Source: Psychrilyobacter sp. (GTDB lineage: Bacteria > Fusobacteriota > Fusobacteriia > Fusobacteriales > Fusobacteriaceae). From it: a stretch of 18,541 nucleotides of DNA. Made by a program: the position numbers and the translations under genes. The stretch's first letter is position 1, and every line of letters starts with the position of its first letter. Shown in pieces: positions 1 to 7,147 of this stretch. The DNA is taken from the NCBI GenBank assembly GCA_030621995.1, contig JAUXGP010000005.1, positions 1 to 18,541 on the forward strand, in the 5' to 3' direction. The notes below the pieces were generated by a model. It saw nothing but the letters and a program-made list of their open reading frames with translations, ran no database searches and was not told the DNA's origin.

Positions 1-1
1 A

Positions 2-133
2 AGTTTTTATAAGGGAGATACTCATGTGAATTATTTACATATAAGAGAATATATCGATACAACGTCTTTTAAAGTGAATGAAATAAATAACTCTCCTAGT
101 GGCAATAATAATTTAAAATTAATTAAAGATTAA
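2..133 (+). CDS. C-terminal fragment of an unidentified protein
   Basis: A reading frame is open from the left edge of the window to a TAA at 131-133 and gives 43 residues. It contains THVNYLHIREYID, then a polar, Asn-rich tail ending NNNLKLIKD. The frame is uninterrupted and uses codons like the resident genes, so it is probably the end of a gene whose start lies outside the window. I do not recognise the family; the fragment is too short for a functional call. No convincing hairpin terminator follows it before the next promoter. Confidence 0.4.
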   Translation, partial: SFYKGDTHVNYLHIREYIDTTSFKVNEINNSPSGNNNLKLIKD

Positions 134-246
134 AATAACACTATGAATGAAAAAAAAGATGAGTGCAGGTAAAAAAAAACTCCCAAACCCCTTGATATAT
201 AAAGAATTTAAATATTTTAAAATGTATTTTTAGAAAACATTGCAAT

Positions 247-270
247 ATATAATAACAAGTGTTATTATAT
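247..270 (+). promoter_or_regulatory. 24-nt perfect dyad over a TATAAT box (putative operator/promoter)
   Basis: Two 11-bp arms (247-257 and 260-270) are perfect reverse complements around a 2-nt centre (AG). A consensus TATAAT lies inside the left arm at 248-253; the -35 region is weak (A/T-rich, about 225-230). The predicted start of transcription falls near the centre of the dyad, 28-38 nt before the ATG at 298. A dyad covering the -10 and start point is the usual arrangement for a repressor operator, so the gene at 298 is probably controlled by a dimeric regulator. The regulator is not in this window. Confidence 0.5.
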
Positions 271-297
271 GTTAAGCAATTATTAGGAGGATTTATT

Positions 298-1236
298 ATG
301 AAAATAGGTAATTTAGAAATAGAAGTACCAATTATACAGGGTGGAATGGCTATCAGAGTATCAATGTCAAGATTGGCAGGAGCTGTGGCAAGAGAGGGTG
401 GAATAGGCTTGATTGCTGGTTCGGCCATTGGAATAGATGAATTAAAGATGGAGATAAAAAAGGCAAAGGAATATTTAGGAGAAAAAGCAGGAGTTATTGG
501 AGTAAATCTAATGGTTGCTGTAAGTAATTTTGAAGAAGCGGTAAATGCATCTATCGATGCAGGGGCTGATTTAATTGTCTGTGGTGCTGGATTCTCTAAG
601 GGTGTTTTTAAAATAGGAAAAGAGAGAAATGTACCGATATTTCCGATTGTATCATCGGTAAAGGCTGCTAAACTATCTCAAAGATTGGGAGCTGCTGCTA
701 TTGTTGTAGAGGGTGGAAATGCAGGTGGACATCTGGGAACAGACTTAGATTCTTGGGATATAGTAAAAGAAATCGTAGAAGCAGTAGACATTCCTGTATT
801 TGGAGCCGGTGGAGTAATGGAGCCTGCAGATGCGAAAAGAATGATGGATTTAGGAGTAGCAGGTGTACAGATGGGAACTAGATTTGTGGCAACTACAGAA
901 TGTGACGTAGATGAAAAGTTTAAAGAGATGTATGTAAATGCTAAAAAAGGTGATGTAGTACAAATTCAATCATGTGTAGGCTTACCTGCCAACGCTATAA
1001 TTAGTCCATTTGTAGAAAGATTACACGCAGGAACACAAGAAAGGCCGACTACTTGCAATAATTGTTTAAAAAAATGTGATCATTCGTTTTGTGTAAGTAA
1101 AAAATTAATTGAAGGTCATGATGGTAATTATGAAAATGGAATTTATTTCGCCGGTAAAGATGTATGGAAGATAAAAGATATAATCTCTGTTAAAGAAGTA
1201 TTTGAAAGATTCAGACCAGTATTTGAAGGCAGATAG
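298..1236 (+). CDS. FabK / nitronate monooxygenase-like flavin oxidoreductase
   Basis: A 312-residue TIM-barrel FMN protein of the 2-nitropropane dioxygenase family, which includes the enoyl-ACP reductase FabK and class I nitronate monooxygenases. Family marks are IIQGGMA (12-18), VVEGGNAGGHLG (136-147, with H145 at the position of the active-site His of this family), VFGAGGV (167-173) and the phosphate-binding VQMGTRFVAT (190-199). A C-terminal Cys cluster CxxCxxxCxxxxC (C253, C256, C260, C265) is typical of the clostridial/fusobacterial subgroup and may bind metal. The ATG at 298 is chosen over an upstream TTG because AGGAGG sits at 285-290 with a 7-nt spacer. It is a single-gene unit ending in a shared hairpin with the convergent MATE gene. 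FabK role versus nitronate oxidation cannot be decided; no fab genes are adjacent. Confidence 0.85.
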   Translation: MKIGNLEIEVPIIQGGMAIRVSMSRLAGAVAREGGIGLIAGSAIGIDELKMEIKKAKEYLGEKAGVIGVNLMVAVSNFEEAVNASIDAGADLIVCGAGFSKGVFKIGKERNVPIFPIVSSVKAAKLSQRLGAAAIVVEGGNAGGHLGTDLDSWDIVKEIVEAVDIPVFGAGGVMEPADAKRMMDLGVAGVQMGTRFVATTECDVDEKFKEMYVNAKKGDVVQIQSCVGLPANAIISPFVERLHAGTQERPTTCNNCLKKCDHSFCVSKKLIEGHDGNYENGIYFAGKDVWKIKDIISVKEVFERFRPVFEGR

Positions 1237-1247
1237 AAAAACATTTT

Positions 1248-1292
1248 AAAAAGCAGATCCTATGAATTAAACATTCATAAGATCTGCTTTTT
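1248..1292. terminator. Bidirectional hairpin terminator
   Basis: A 12-bp stem (1248-1259 with 1281-1292) continues after one mismatch as a 6-bp inner stem (1261-1266 with 1274-1279). A-rich on the left and T-rich on the right, it can work on both strands. It lies between the convergent flavoprotein and MATE genes; the last MATE codons and its stop (1267-1269) are inside the hairpin. Confidence 0.85.
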
Positions 1293-2661
1293 GTTTATCT
1301 ATTATTTTTTTCTTGTCAGTAAAAAAACTCCAATTTTTAGTTGTTCTAATAAACCATCCTACCATGAAGGTACCCTTGAATAAAGTAGTGATGGTTATAG
1401 CCCACCAAACACCATTTAATCCCAATAAACCATCTCGTGAAAGAAATAATGCCAAGGGGATTCTTATAATATTAAAAAAAGTTGTGATATAAAACGGCGG
1501 TTTGGTTTTTCCTAGACCATTAAAAGCCCCGGCAGTCAAAATTTCAATACACATAAATAGCTGGGAATAGGATAAAATTTTTAAATATTCAACTCCATTT
1601 TTGACACTCTCCTCCTCCTGAATAAAGATCTTAAATATCCTTTCAGCACCGAAGTAGAAAAGAAAACTTGTTAGAATTCCTACAACACCCATAATAATCA
1701 TAGATATCTTATACCCCTTTAATATTCTCTTTGGCTGACCAGCACCATAGTTTTGTCCGATAAAGGCAGAAAGAGCTACCTGGAAACCTATGGCAGTCAT
1801 CCAAGACAGGGACTCTACCTGAGAGCCTACTTTTTGAACAGCTATAGCCATGGGACCCCAATGAGCTATGATCCTGGCTATTATCATGGTGAGTCCGGTA
1901 AATAAACCACTCTGTAATCCTACAGGGATTCCCAAGGCAGCAATATCACGAATAATTTTTATTTTTGGCAACTCTAATATTCCTTTTAATGAAACCCGGG
2001 TTTTGAATCTTTTAATATAGATAAAAAATGACAGTGTCACTGCTCCTTGAGCTATAATAGTAGCGATAGCAGCGCCGCTTACTCCCATAGCAGGGAACCC
2101 CATCATCCCAAATATAAGGATGGGATCTAAGATCATATTGATTACCAAACCTATGGCATTCATATAAAAAGGTGTTTTAGTATCTCCATAACCTGTGAAA
2201 ATTGCTGTAAAGACAGGATTGGTAAAGTTAAATACCATTCCAAGACCTATAATAACTAAGTATTTTTTAGCCATATCGATAACTGCCAGATCTCCCAATC
2301 TAAAAAATCCAATGAGGGAATCTTTGAATAAGATCATAACAAGTCCGTAGATAATGGCTAAAACTACATTTAATTGGATAGCATTCACAGTATAACTTTG
2401 GGCTAATTTTAGTTTTTTTCCGCCAATAGATTGAGCTATTTTAACTTGAGCCCCTACCTGGGAGATACTGATAAATGCAAAACTAAGCCAGAGAAAAAAT
2501 CCTGCACTTCCTATAGCAGCTACAGCGCCACTTCCCATCTTTCCTATCCAAATCATATCTATTAAATTATAGGCCATCTGTAAAAAAGATGTTCCCATAA
2601 CCGGGAGGGCCATTTTTAAGAGAGAACGTGAGATACTTCCCTCTGTCATATTTACTTTCAT
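1267..2661 (-). CDS. MATE family multidrug/sodium antiporter
   Basis: A 464-residue polytopic membrane protein of the multidrug and toxic compound extrusion family (two MatE domains, about twelve membrane segments, usual length about 450). The N-terminus MTEGSISRSLLKMALPVM, followed by SFLQMAYNLIDMIWIG, is the classic MATE opening (…P…..l..yn.vD..fvG), and the second half repeats the pattern around ALGIPVGLQSG and FNGLGKTKPPF. Such pumps exchange Na+ or H+ for cationic compounds across the inner membrane; the substrate cannot be read from sequence. The start at 2661 is preferred to a longer frame to 2775 because GGAG lies just upstream (2667-2670) and the extra 38 residues are Lys/Asn-rich and unlike the family. 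The gene diverges from the YfcC permease and ends inside a bidirectional hairpin. Confidence 0.9.
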   Translation of the reverse strand: MKVNMTEGSISRSLLKMALPVMGTSFLQMAYNLIDMIWIGKMGSGAVAAIGSAGFFLWLSFAFISISQVGAQVKIAQSIGGKKLKLAQSYTVNAIQLNVVLAIIYGLVMILFKDSLIGFFRLGDLAVIDMAKKYLVIIGLGMVFNFTNPVFTAIFTGYGDTKTPFYMNAIGLVINMILDPILIFGMMGFPAMGVSGAAIATIIAQGAVTLSFFIYIKRFKTRVSLKGILELPKIKIIRDIAALGIPVGLQSGLFTGLTMIIARIIAHWGPMAIAVQKVGSQVESLSWMTAIGFQVALSAFIGQNYGAGQPKRILKGYKISMIIMGVVGILTSFLFYFGAERIFKIFIQEEESVKNGVEYLKILSYSQLFMCIEILTAGAFNGLGKTKPPFYITTFFNIIRIPLALFLSRDGLLGLNGVWWAITITTLFKGTFMVGWFIRTTKNWSFFTDKKKIIDKQKADLMNV

Positions 2662-2784
2662 ATTTTCTCCTTCTGTTTTTTTCTTTATTTTGATTCTATA
2701 TTGTACAGTATTTGGTCTGAATTTGCTATTTGTTTTATTTTTAATTAAGATTTTAAAATTTCTAAGGGAAAGCAAAGAAAAAGA

Positions 2785-2813
2785 TTGACTTTAGAATGTA
2801 CATATTTTATACT
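2785..2813 (+). promoter_or_regulatory. Sigma-70 promoter TTGACT-N17-TATACT
   Basis: A -35 box TTGACT (2785-2790) and a -10 box TATACT (2808-2813) are separated by exactly 17 nt, with transcription expected near 2820. It drives the YfcC-type permease gene (ATG 2872), and probably iadA by read-through of the hairpin between them. No clear counterpart was found for the divergent MATE gene. Confidence 0.75.
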
Positions 2814-2871
2814 AAACGTAAGATTATTTAACGCTTTTTTAATTAAAAGTAAAAAATTAGGAGGGGAAAAG

Positions 2872-4347
2872 ATGGCAAAAAAGAAGTTTCAAATGCCAAC
2901 AGCCTATACTATATTATTTAGTATAATAGCTATAGTGGCAGTATTTACATGGATAGTTCCAGCAGGAGAATACGATTATGTAGAGGGGACAAAACAACCA
3001 GTTCCTGGGACATATAAGGTGGTGGAGTCAAATCCTCAAGCACTATGGGAAGTAATAAATGCACCTATCAACGGTTTCTATGAAGCTAAGGATATTGCAT
3101 TGTTTGTATTAGTAATTGGTGGATTCTTAGGTATAGTAATGAAAACAGGTGCTATCGATGCAGGAATTGGACAGGTTATTAAGAAATTAAAGGGCAGGGA
3201 AAAGATAATGATACCTATCCTTATGACAATATTTGCAGCAGGGGGGACATCATTTGGGATGGCAGAGGAAACTATAGCTTTTTACCCCCTATTGATCCCT
3301 GTATTTATTGGAGCGGGATATGATGCATTGACAGCAGTAGGAGTAATCATGTTAGGAGCAGGTACAGGTGTGCTGTGCTCTACAGTGAATCCATTTGCTA
3401 CGGGAATCGCTTCTGGATTCGCCGAGATCTCTATTGGAGACGGGCTTGGATTAAGACTTCTGATGATGGTAGTTTTACTTGGATTTGCTATATTTTATGT
3501 TATGAGATATGCTGAAAAAGTAAAAAAAGATCCGACAAAATCATTGATATACGATCTGAAAAAACAAAATGAAGAACATTTTTTAGGGGGAGAAGAACAG
3601 GAAACTCCAGAATTAACTTCTAAGAGAGTATTCATCCTTTGGATATTTGGCGGGACGTTTATTATTATGATACTAGGAGTAATCCCATGGGCCTATAAAT
3701 TTAATATCACTGTATTTGAAGATATGAACAACTTTATTATCAATCTGCCGGTAATTGGAAGTATCTTAGGTGGAATGGTTCCCCTTGGTGACTGGTGGTT
3801 TGGAGAGATGACTGTCTTATTCATGGTTTCAGCTGTACTAGTTGGAAAAGTATATGGGATGGAAGAGAAGGAGATCGTATCTGTATTCGTCAATGGTGCC
3901 AGAGATCTATTGGGAGTAGCACTTATTGTAGGAATTTCCAGAGGGATCACTATAGTAATGAATGCTGGCGGAATGACTAATACCGTATTATATTGGGGAG
4001 AGCAGGCATTGACCGGTGTAGGATCTACAGCATTTGCTATCATTTCATACTTATTCTATCTGCCTATGTCATTCTTAATCCCTTCAACTTCGGGATTAGC
4101 AACACTATCTATGCCTATCATGGCTCCATTGGGAGAGTTTTCAGGTTTAGCAAAGAATGTAGTAGTTACCGGATATCAATCTGCGTCAGGGGTATTAAAC
4201 TTACTTACTCCTACATCAGCAGTAGTAATGGGTGGATTAGCGATAGGAAGAGTATCATATGCAAAGTGGTTAAAATTTGTAATGCCGCTGTTTATTGCAT
4301 TTATAGTAATGACTATGGCACTATTGGCTTTAGGTTCAATGATGTAA
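2872..4347 (+). CDS. YfcC family (DcuC-like) inner membrane permease
   Basis: A 491-residue polytopic protein of the YfcC branch of the DcuC/ArsB-type transporters. It begins MAKKKFQMPTAYTILFSI and continues VFTWIVPAGEYDY, the characteristic N-terminal segment; GTSFGMAEETIAFYPLLIP and NPFATGIASGFAEIS form the first half-repeat and the re-entrant region. The C-terminal half carries FLIPSTSGLATLSMPIMAPL and LLTPTSAVVMGGLAIG. YfcC proteins are predicted secondary transporters of carboxylates, amino acids or peptides; the substrate is not proven. The next gene, isoaspartyl dipeptidase, suggests import of aspartyl or isoaspartyl peptides or export of the product (inference). The start at 2872 has AGGAGG (2859-2864); the longer frame upstream covers the promoter and is not coding. 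Confidence 0.88.
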   Translation: MAKKKFQMPTAYTILFSIIAIVAVFTWIVPAGEYDYVEGTKQPVPGTYKVVESNPQALWEVINAPINGFYEAKDIALFVLVIGGFLGIVMKTGAIDAGIGQVIKKLKGREKIMIPILMTIFAAGGTSFGMAEETIAFYPLLIPVFIGAGYDALTAVGVIMLGAGTGVLCSTVNPFATGIASGFAEISIGDGLGLRLLMMVVLLGFAIFYVMRYAEKVKKDPTKSLIYDLKKQNEEHFLGGEEQETPELTSKRVFILWIFGGTFIIMILGVIPWAYKFNITVFEDMNNFIINLPVIGSILGGMVPLGDWWFGEMTVLFMVSAVLVGKVYGMEEKEIVSVFVNGARDLLGVALIVGISRGITIVMNAGGMTNTVLYWGEQALTGVGSTAFAIISYLFYLPMSFLIPSTSGLATLSMPIMAPLGEFSGLAKNVVVTGYQSASGVLNLLTPTSAVVMGGLAIGRVSYAKWLKFVMPLFIAFIVMTMALLALGSMM

Positions 4348-4356
4348 ATTTAAAAA

Positions 4357-4391
4357 GCGATTAAGTCTTAGGATTTAGTCGCATTTTTTTT
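4357..4391 (+). terminator. Intercistronic hairpin with U-tract
   Basis: An 11-bp stem (4357-4367 with 4372-4382, two G-U pairs) with a TTAG loop is followed by T8 (4384-4391). It ends only 13 nt before the iadA start and no separate iadA promoter is evident, so it is likely a partial terminator that lowers iadA expression relative to the permease (inference). Confidence 0.75.
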
Positions 4392-4404
4392 AAGGGGGGC
4401 AGAG

Positions 4405-5571
4405 ATGATAAAATTATTAAAAAATGCAGAGGTGTATAGTCCGGAGTATATCGGTAAAAAAGATATCTTAATTGCAGACAGCAGGATAGCAAAGATAGGG
4501 GATTCTATAAATATAGATGAAAGTTTGGCTGCTATTATAGATTTAAAAGGAAAAAAAATAGTGCCCGGGTTTATCGATTCCCATGTTCATATCTGCGGAG
4601 GCGGAGGAGAGGGAAGTTTTAGATCTAGAACTCCTGAGATCCAGCTGACAGATATGACAACTGCTGGAGTGACTACAGTAATAGGTGTACTGGGAACAGA
4701 CGGTACCACAAGAACTATGACAAATTTAATAGCTAAGGCAAAAGGACTCAAGGAAGAGGGAGTATCTGCATTTGTACTCACAGGATCTTATGAAATACCT
4801 GTGAGAACTCTTACAGGGAAGGTTGTAGATGATATTATTCTAATAGAGGAAGTAATTGGCTGTGGAGAATTAGCAGTAGCAGACCACAGATCTTCTCATC
4901 CGACTATGGATGAACTGTTGAGAGTGGCATCTGATACAAGGCTGGGAGGAATCCTGTCTGGAAAAGCTGGAATCATAGGAGTCCATATGGGGGATAGTAA
5001 GGAGGTTACAGATTTACTTTTAGGAGCAATCGACAAAGGAGCAGTACCTATTAAGCAATTTGTACCTACCCATATGAATAGAAATCCATATCTATTTGAG
5101 GCAGCTATAAAATATGGTAAGAGAGGCGGGAACTTGGATTTCACCACTTCCACAACTCCTGATTTTTTAGCCGATGGAGAGGTGAAATGTGGAAAAGCCA
5201 CTAGATTGTGTGTAGAAGCAGGGATCGACATCTCTCAAATTACCTATACATCTGACGGGCAGGGGAGTCTGCCTGAATATGATGCAGAGGGGAATTTTAA
5301 GGGAGTTAAATTGGGGAAATGTGAAACTCTGTATGAGGCTGTAAAGGAAGGGATGGAGGAGGAGAACTTAAAATTAGAAGATATAATAAAGGTTATTACC
5401 TCCAACCCTGCAACGATATTTAAATTAAAAGGAAAAGGATTTATAGAGGAGGGGTTTGATGCTGATTTGGTTATCCTGGATGAAAATTTAGATATAGATG
5501 GTGTACTGGCTTTAGGAAAGATAATGGTAGAAGATAAGGTCGCTGTAGTTAAGGGAACTTTTGAAAAATAA
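4405..5571 (+). CDS. iadA: Isoaspartyl dipeptidase (beta-aspartyl-peptidase, M38)
   Basis: A 388-residue metal-dependent amidohydrolase that cleaves isoaspartyl dipeptides, products of damaged-protein breakdown. Metal and catalytic residues are readable: H60 and H62 in IDSHVHICGGGGEGS, H194 in VHMGDSK, H223 in PTHMNRNP and the catalytic D284 in TSDGQGS. Compared with my recollection of E. coli IadA (H68, H70, K162, H201, H230, D285) the order and spacing agree. The exception is the bridging residue: the carboxylated Lys is replaced by E155 (in GCGELAVADHRSS). RBS AAGGGG stands 5 nt before the ATG. It follows the YfcC permease on the same strand with a hairpin in the 57-nt gap. The C-terminus GFDADLVILDENLDIDGV and VKGTFEK is typical for the family, so it is full length. 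Another M38 peptidase specificity is less likely. Confidence 0.92.
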   Translation: MIKLLKNAEVYSPEYIGKKDILIADSRIAKIGDSINIDESLAAIIDLKGKKIVPGFIDSHVHICGGGGEGSFRSRTPEIQLTDMTTAGVTTVIGVLGTDGTTRTMTNLIAKAKGLKEEGVSAFVLTGSYEIPVRTLTGKVVDDIILIEEVIGCGELAVADHRSSHPTMDELLRVASDTRLGGILSGKAGIIGVHMGDSKEVTDLLLGAIDKGAVPIKQFVPTHMNRNPYLFEAAIKYGKRGGNLDFTTSTTPDFLADGEVKCGKATRLCVEAGIDISQITYTSDGQGSLPEYDAEGNFKGVKLGKCETLYEAVKEGMEEENLKLEDIIKVITSNPATIFKLKGKGFIEEGFDADLVILDENLDIDGVLALGKIMVEDKVAVVKGTFEK

Positions 5572-5577
5572 AAAAAA

Positions 5578-5602
5578 AGCTTTTGCCCGTAGGGCAAAAG
5601 CT
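5578..5602. terminator. Bidirectional hairpin terminator
   Basis: A perfect 11-bp stem (5578-5588 with 5592-5602) with a GTA loop. A run of nine A precedes it, giving a strong U-tract for minus-strand nfo; on the plus side a weaker T-rich tail follows, for iadA. It separates these convergent genes. Confidence 0.9.
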
Positions 5603-5610
5603 CTTTTCTT

Positions 5611-6477
5611 CTATTTTTCTATTAGACTGTATAATAGTTCTATCTCCTCTTTCCATATAGAGGGATCAATAGTTTCCAGAGTAATCGGCATATTATCAAA
5701 CCTGGGATCATTCATAAATCTTTTAAAAAAATCCATTCCTAACGTTCCATTTCCAATACTCTCATGTCTGTCTTTTTTACAGGCTAATCCATACATAGAA
5801 TCATTTAAGTGAATTCCCTTTAGATATTTAAATCCAATTAATTTTTCAAATTCCTTAAATGTCTTATTATACCCCTCTTCGGTCGCTAGGTCATACCCAT
5901 AATCAAATGTATGGCAGGTATCAAGTAAGACTCCTATACGATCTTTATCTTCTACTCTATCTATAATTTCTTTTAACTCCTCAAAGTCTCCGCCTATGGT
6001 ATTTCCTTTCCCGGCTGTATTTTCAAGAATTACAGTGATATACTCCGTAGCTTTGACAGCTTCATTGATCCCTTTAGCTATAAGATCGTATCCCTCTTCC
6101 AGTGAGATCAGTCCCAGATGGCTTCCACAGTGTAGATTTATATATTTTAATCCCAGCTGTTCTCCTCTTTTTAGTTCATCGATCAGGGCATCCAATGATT
6201 TTTGCCATTTCTCAGGATCTGAATTGGCTAGATTTATAAGGTATCCGGCATGGGGCATGATATAATCGGTGTTAAAATTATATTTTTTTATCTCATCTTT
6301 AAATTTATTTATCACCTTATCATCATAATCTTTAGCAACCCATCTTTTTTGATTTTTTAAAAACATTGCAAAGGCAGTTCCGCCAATATCATGAGCGTTT
6401 TTAGGTGCGTTAAAAACTCCTCCACTAACACTAACGTGCGCCCCAAGAAATTTACTTATTTTATGTTTTTTATTCAT
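5611..6477 (-). CDS. nfo: Endonuclease IV (AP endonuclease)
   Basis: A 288-residue Zn-dependent apurinic/apyrimidinic endonuclease of base excision repair; it cleaves 5' of abasic sites. All nine metal ligands known from E. coli Nfo are present at a constant offset of seven residues: H76, H116, E152, D186, H189, H223, D236, H238 and E268. They sit in NLHCGSHLG, VILENTAGKG, LLDTCHTFDYGYD, KGIHLNDS, KKDRHESIGNG and TLETIDP. The start at 6475-6477 is supported by GGAGG (minus strand, 6484-6488). Monocistronic, with its own extended -10 promoter upstream and a strong terminator shared with iadA. Chromosomal housekeeping gene with native codon use. Confidence 0.96.
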   Translation of the reverse strand: MNKKHKISKFLGAHVSVSGGVFNAPKNAHDIGGTAFAMFLKNQKRWVAKDYDDKVINKFKDEIKKYNFNTDYIMPHAGYLINLANSDPEKWQKSLDALIDELKRGEQLGLKYINLHCGSHLGLISLEEGYDLIAKGINEAVKATEYITVILENTAGKGNTIGGDFEELKEIIDRVEDKDRIGVLLDTCHTFDYGYDLATEEGYNKTFKEFEKLIGFKYLKGIHLNDSMYGLACKKDRHESIGNGTLGMDFFKRFMNDPRFDNMPITLETIDPSIWKEEIELLYSLIEK

Positions 6478-6506
6478 TAATATCCTCCGGTTTCATATTT
6501 GTAATC

Positions 6507-6515
6507 ATTATAACA
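6507..6515 (-). promoter_or_regulatory. Extended -10 promoter of nfo
   Basis: On the minus strand TGT-TATAAT (6515 down to 6507) forms an extended -10 element about 30 nt before the nfo start codon. No good -35 hexamer is seen at 16-18 nt, which is common for extended -10 promoters. Confidence 0.5.
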
Positions 6516-6922
6516 TAAGACAGGTTAAAAATCTATGATAGAGTAAATTAATCAGAGTCAGTACGATGCCCTGGTCTAAAGCAGCCGGTAAAAGATCCAA
6601 AAGATTACTCAGAAGAAGGATGTCTGAAAGGAATTTATTCTGCAGTTGGCAAACCCGATTGTAAAAGGATTAGAATTTAAGATAGATCCAATTCATCATA
6701 AAATCAAACTTTTTCAGTTTAAGGTTTTTAGAAGAGCTAATTCTATAAGGGATTTATTTTGGAATTATAGGGAATAAGTTGTAAGAGGGATATAAAATGC
6801 CCCTTTTGAATTATGCAACTATGATTTTTAAAACTATAATTAACTTCATGTTATAAGTCTACATGATTAAAGTCTAAAGTAGCTTAGAAACGAAATTAAA
6901 GAGTATTAAAACTTTAAAAAAA
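6516..6922. other. Gene-free stretch with possible coding debris
   Basis: No intact gene. Two short overlapping plus-strand frames look more protein-like than the rest: 6552-6680 (contains CPGLKQPVKDPKDYSEEG and CLKGIYSAVGKPDCKR) and 6628-6777 (contains LANPIVKGLEFKIDPIHHK and FKVFRRANSIRDLFWNYRE). They could be two pieces of one gene broken by a frameshift near 6650. There is no start codon with an RBS, and I do not recognise the family. From 6780 on the sequence is very AT-rich, with only a weak hairpin around 6785-6810. Confidence 0.3.
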
Positions 6923-6951
6923 TTGACTTTTTAAAGATTTAAAGCTAAAAT
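6923..6951 (+). promoter_or_regulatory. Sigma-70 promoter TTGACT-N17-TAAAAT
   Basis: TTGACT (6923-6928) and TAAAAT (6946-6951) are separated by exactly 17 nt. Transcription should start near 6958, leaving a leader of roughly 115 nt before the ATG at 7074. The leader contains a short ORF starting at 6995. Confidence 0.65.
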
Positions 6952-6994
6952 TAATCTTGGATAAAGCTTAAAAAACAATTTATCTTTTGGTGAA

Positions 6995-7147
6995 ATGGCT
7001 ATTTCTGCAAAAGAAGAAAAAAATTTAAAAGTTGTTGGTTTTATAAAAAAAATATTTAACAAAGGTGGCGAAAATGAAAAAAGTAAATTGGAAAATTTAT
7101 ATGGGCTTATTACTGATAATTATGTCAGCTTCTTTTTATCTTCTTGA
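6995..7147 (+). CDS. Possible 50-codon leader ORF overlapping the next gene
   Basis: ATG at 6995 to TGA at 7145-7147 encodes 50 residues beginning MAISAKEEKNLKVVGFIKK. It is in the +1 frame relative to the membrane-protein gene and overlaps its first 74 nt. The only ribosome-site-like sequence is a weak TTGGTG. It lies wholly downstream of the promoter at 6923-6951, so it would be transcribed. It could affect translation of the next gene or be a chance frame; no family is recognised. Confidence 0.2.
   Translation: MAISAKEEKNLKVVGFIKKIFNKGGENEKSKLENLYGLITDNYVSFFLSS

Noticed and set aside
141..428. Minus-strand frame of 95 codons over the start of the FabK-like gene
   Set aside because: Shadow frame across the promoter and coding strand; no RBS and no recognisable protein.
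2662..2775. Longer MATE start with 38 extra N-terminal residues
   Set aside because: The extension is Lys/Asn-rich, unlike the family; a good RBS precedes the internal ATG at 2661.
3693..4364. Antisense and alternative frames inside the YfcC permease
   Set aside because: Low-complexity shadows of a well-supported membrane protein gene.
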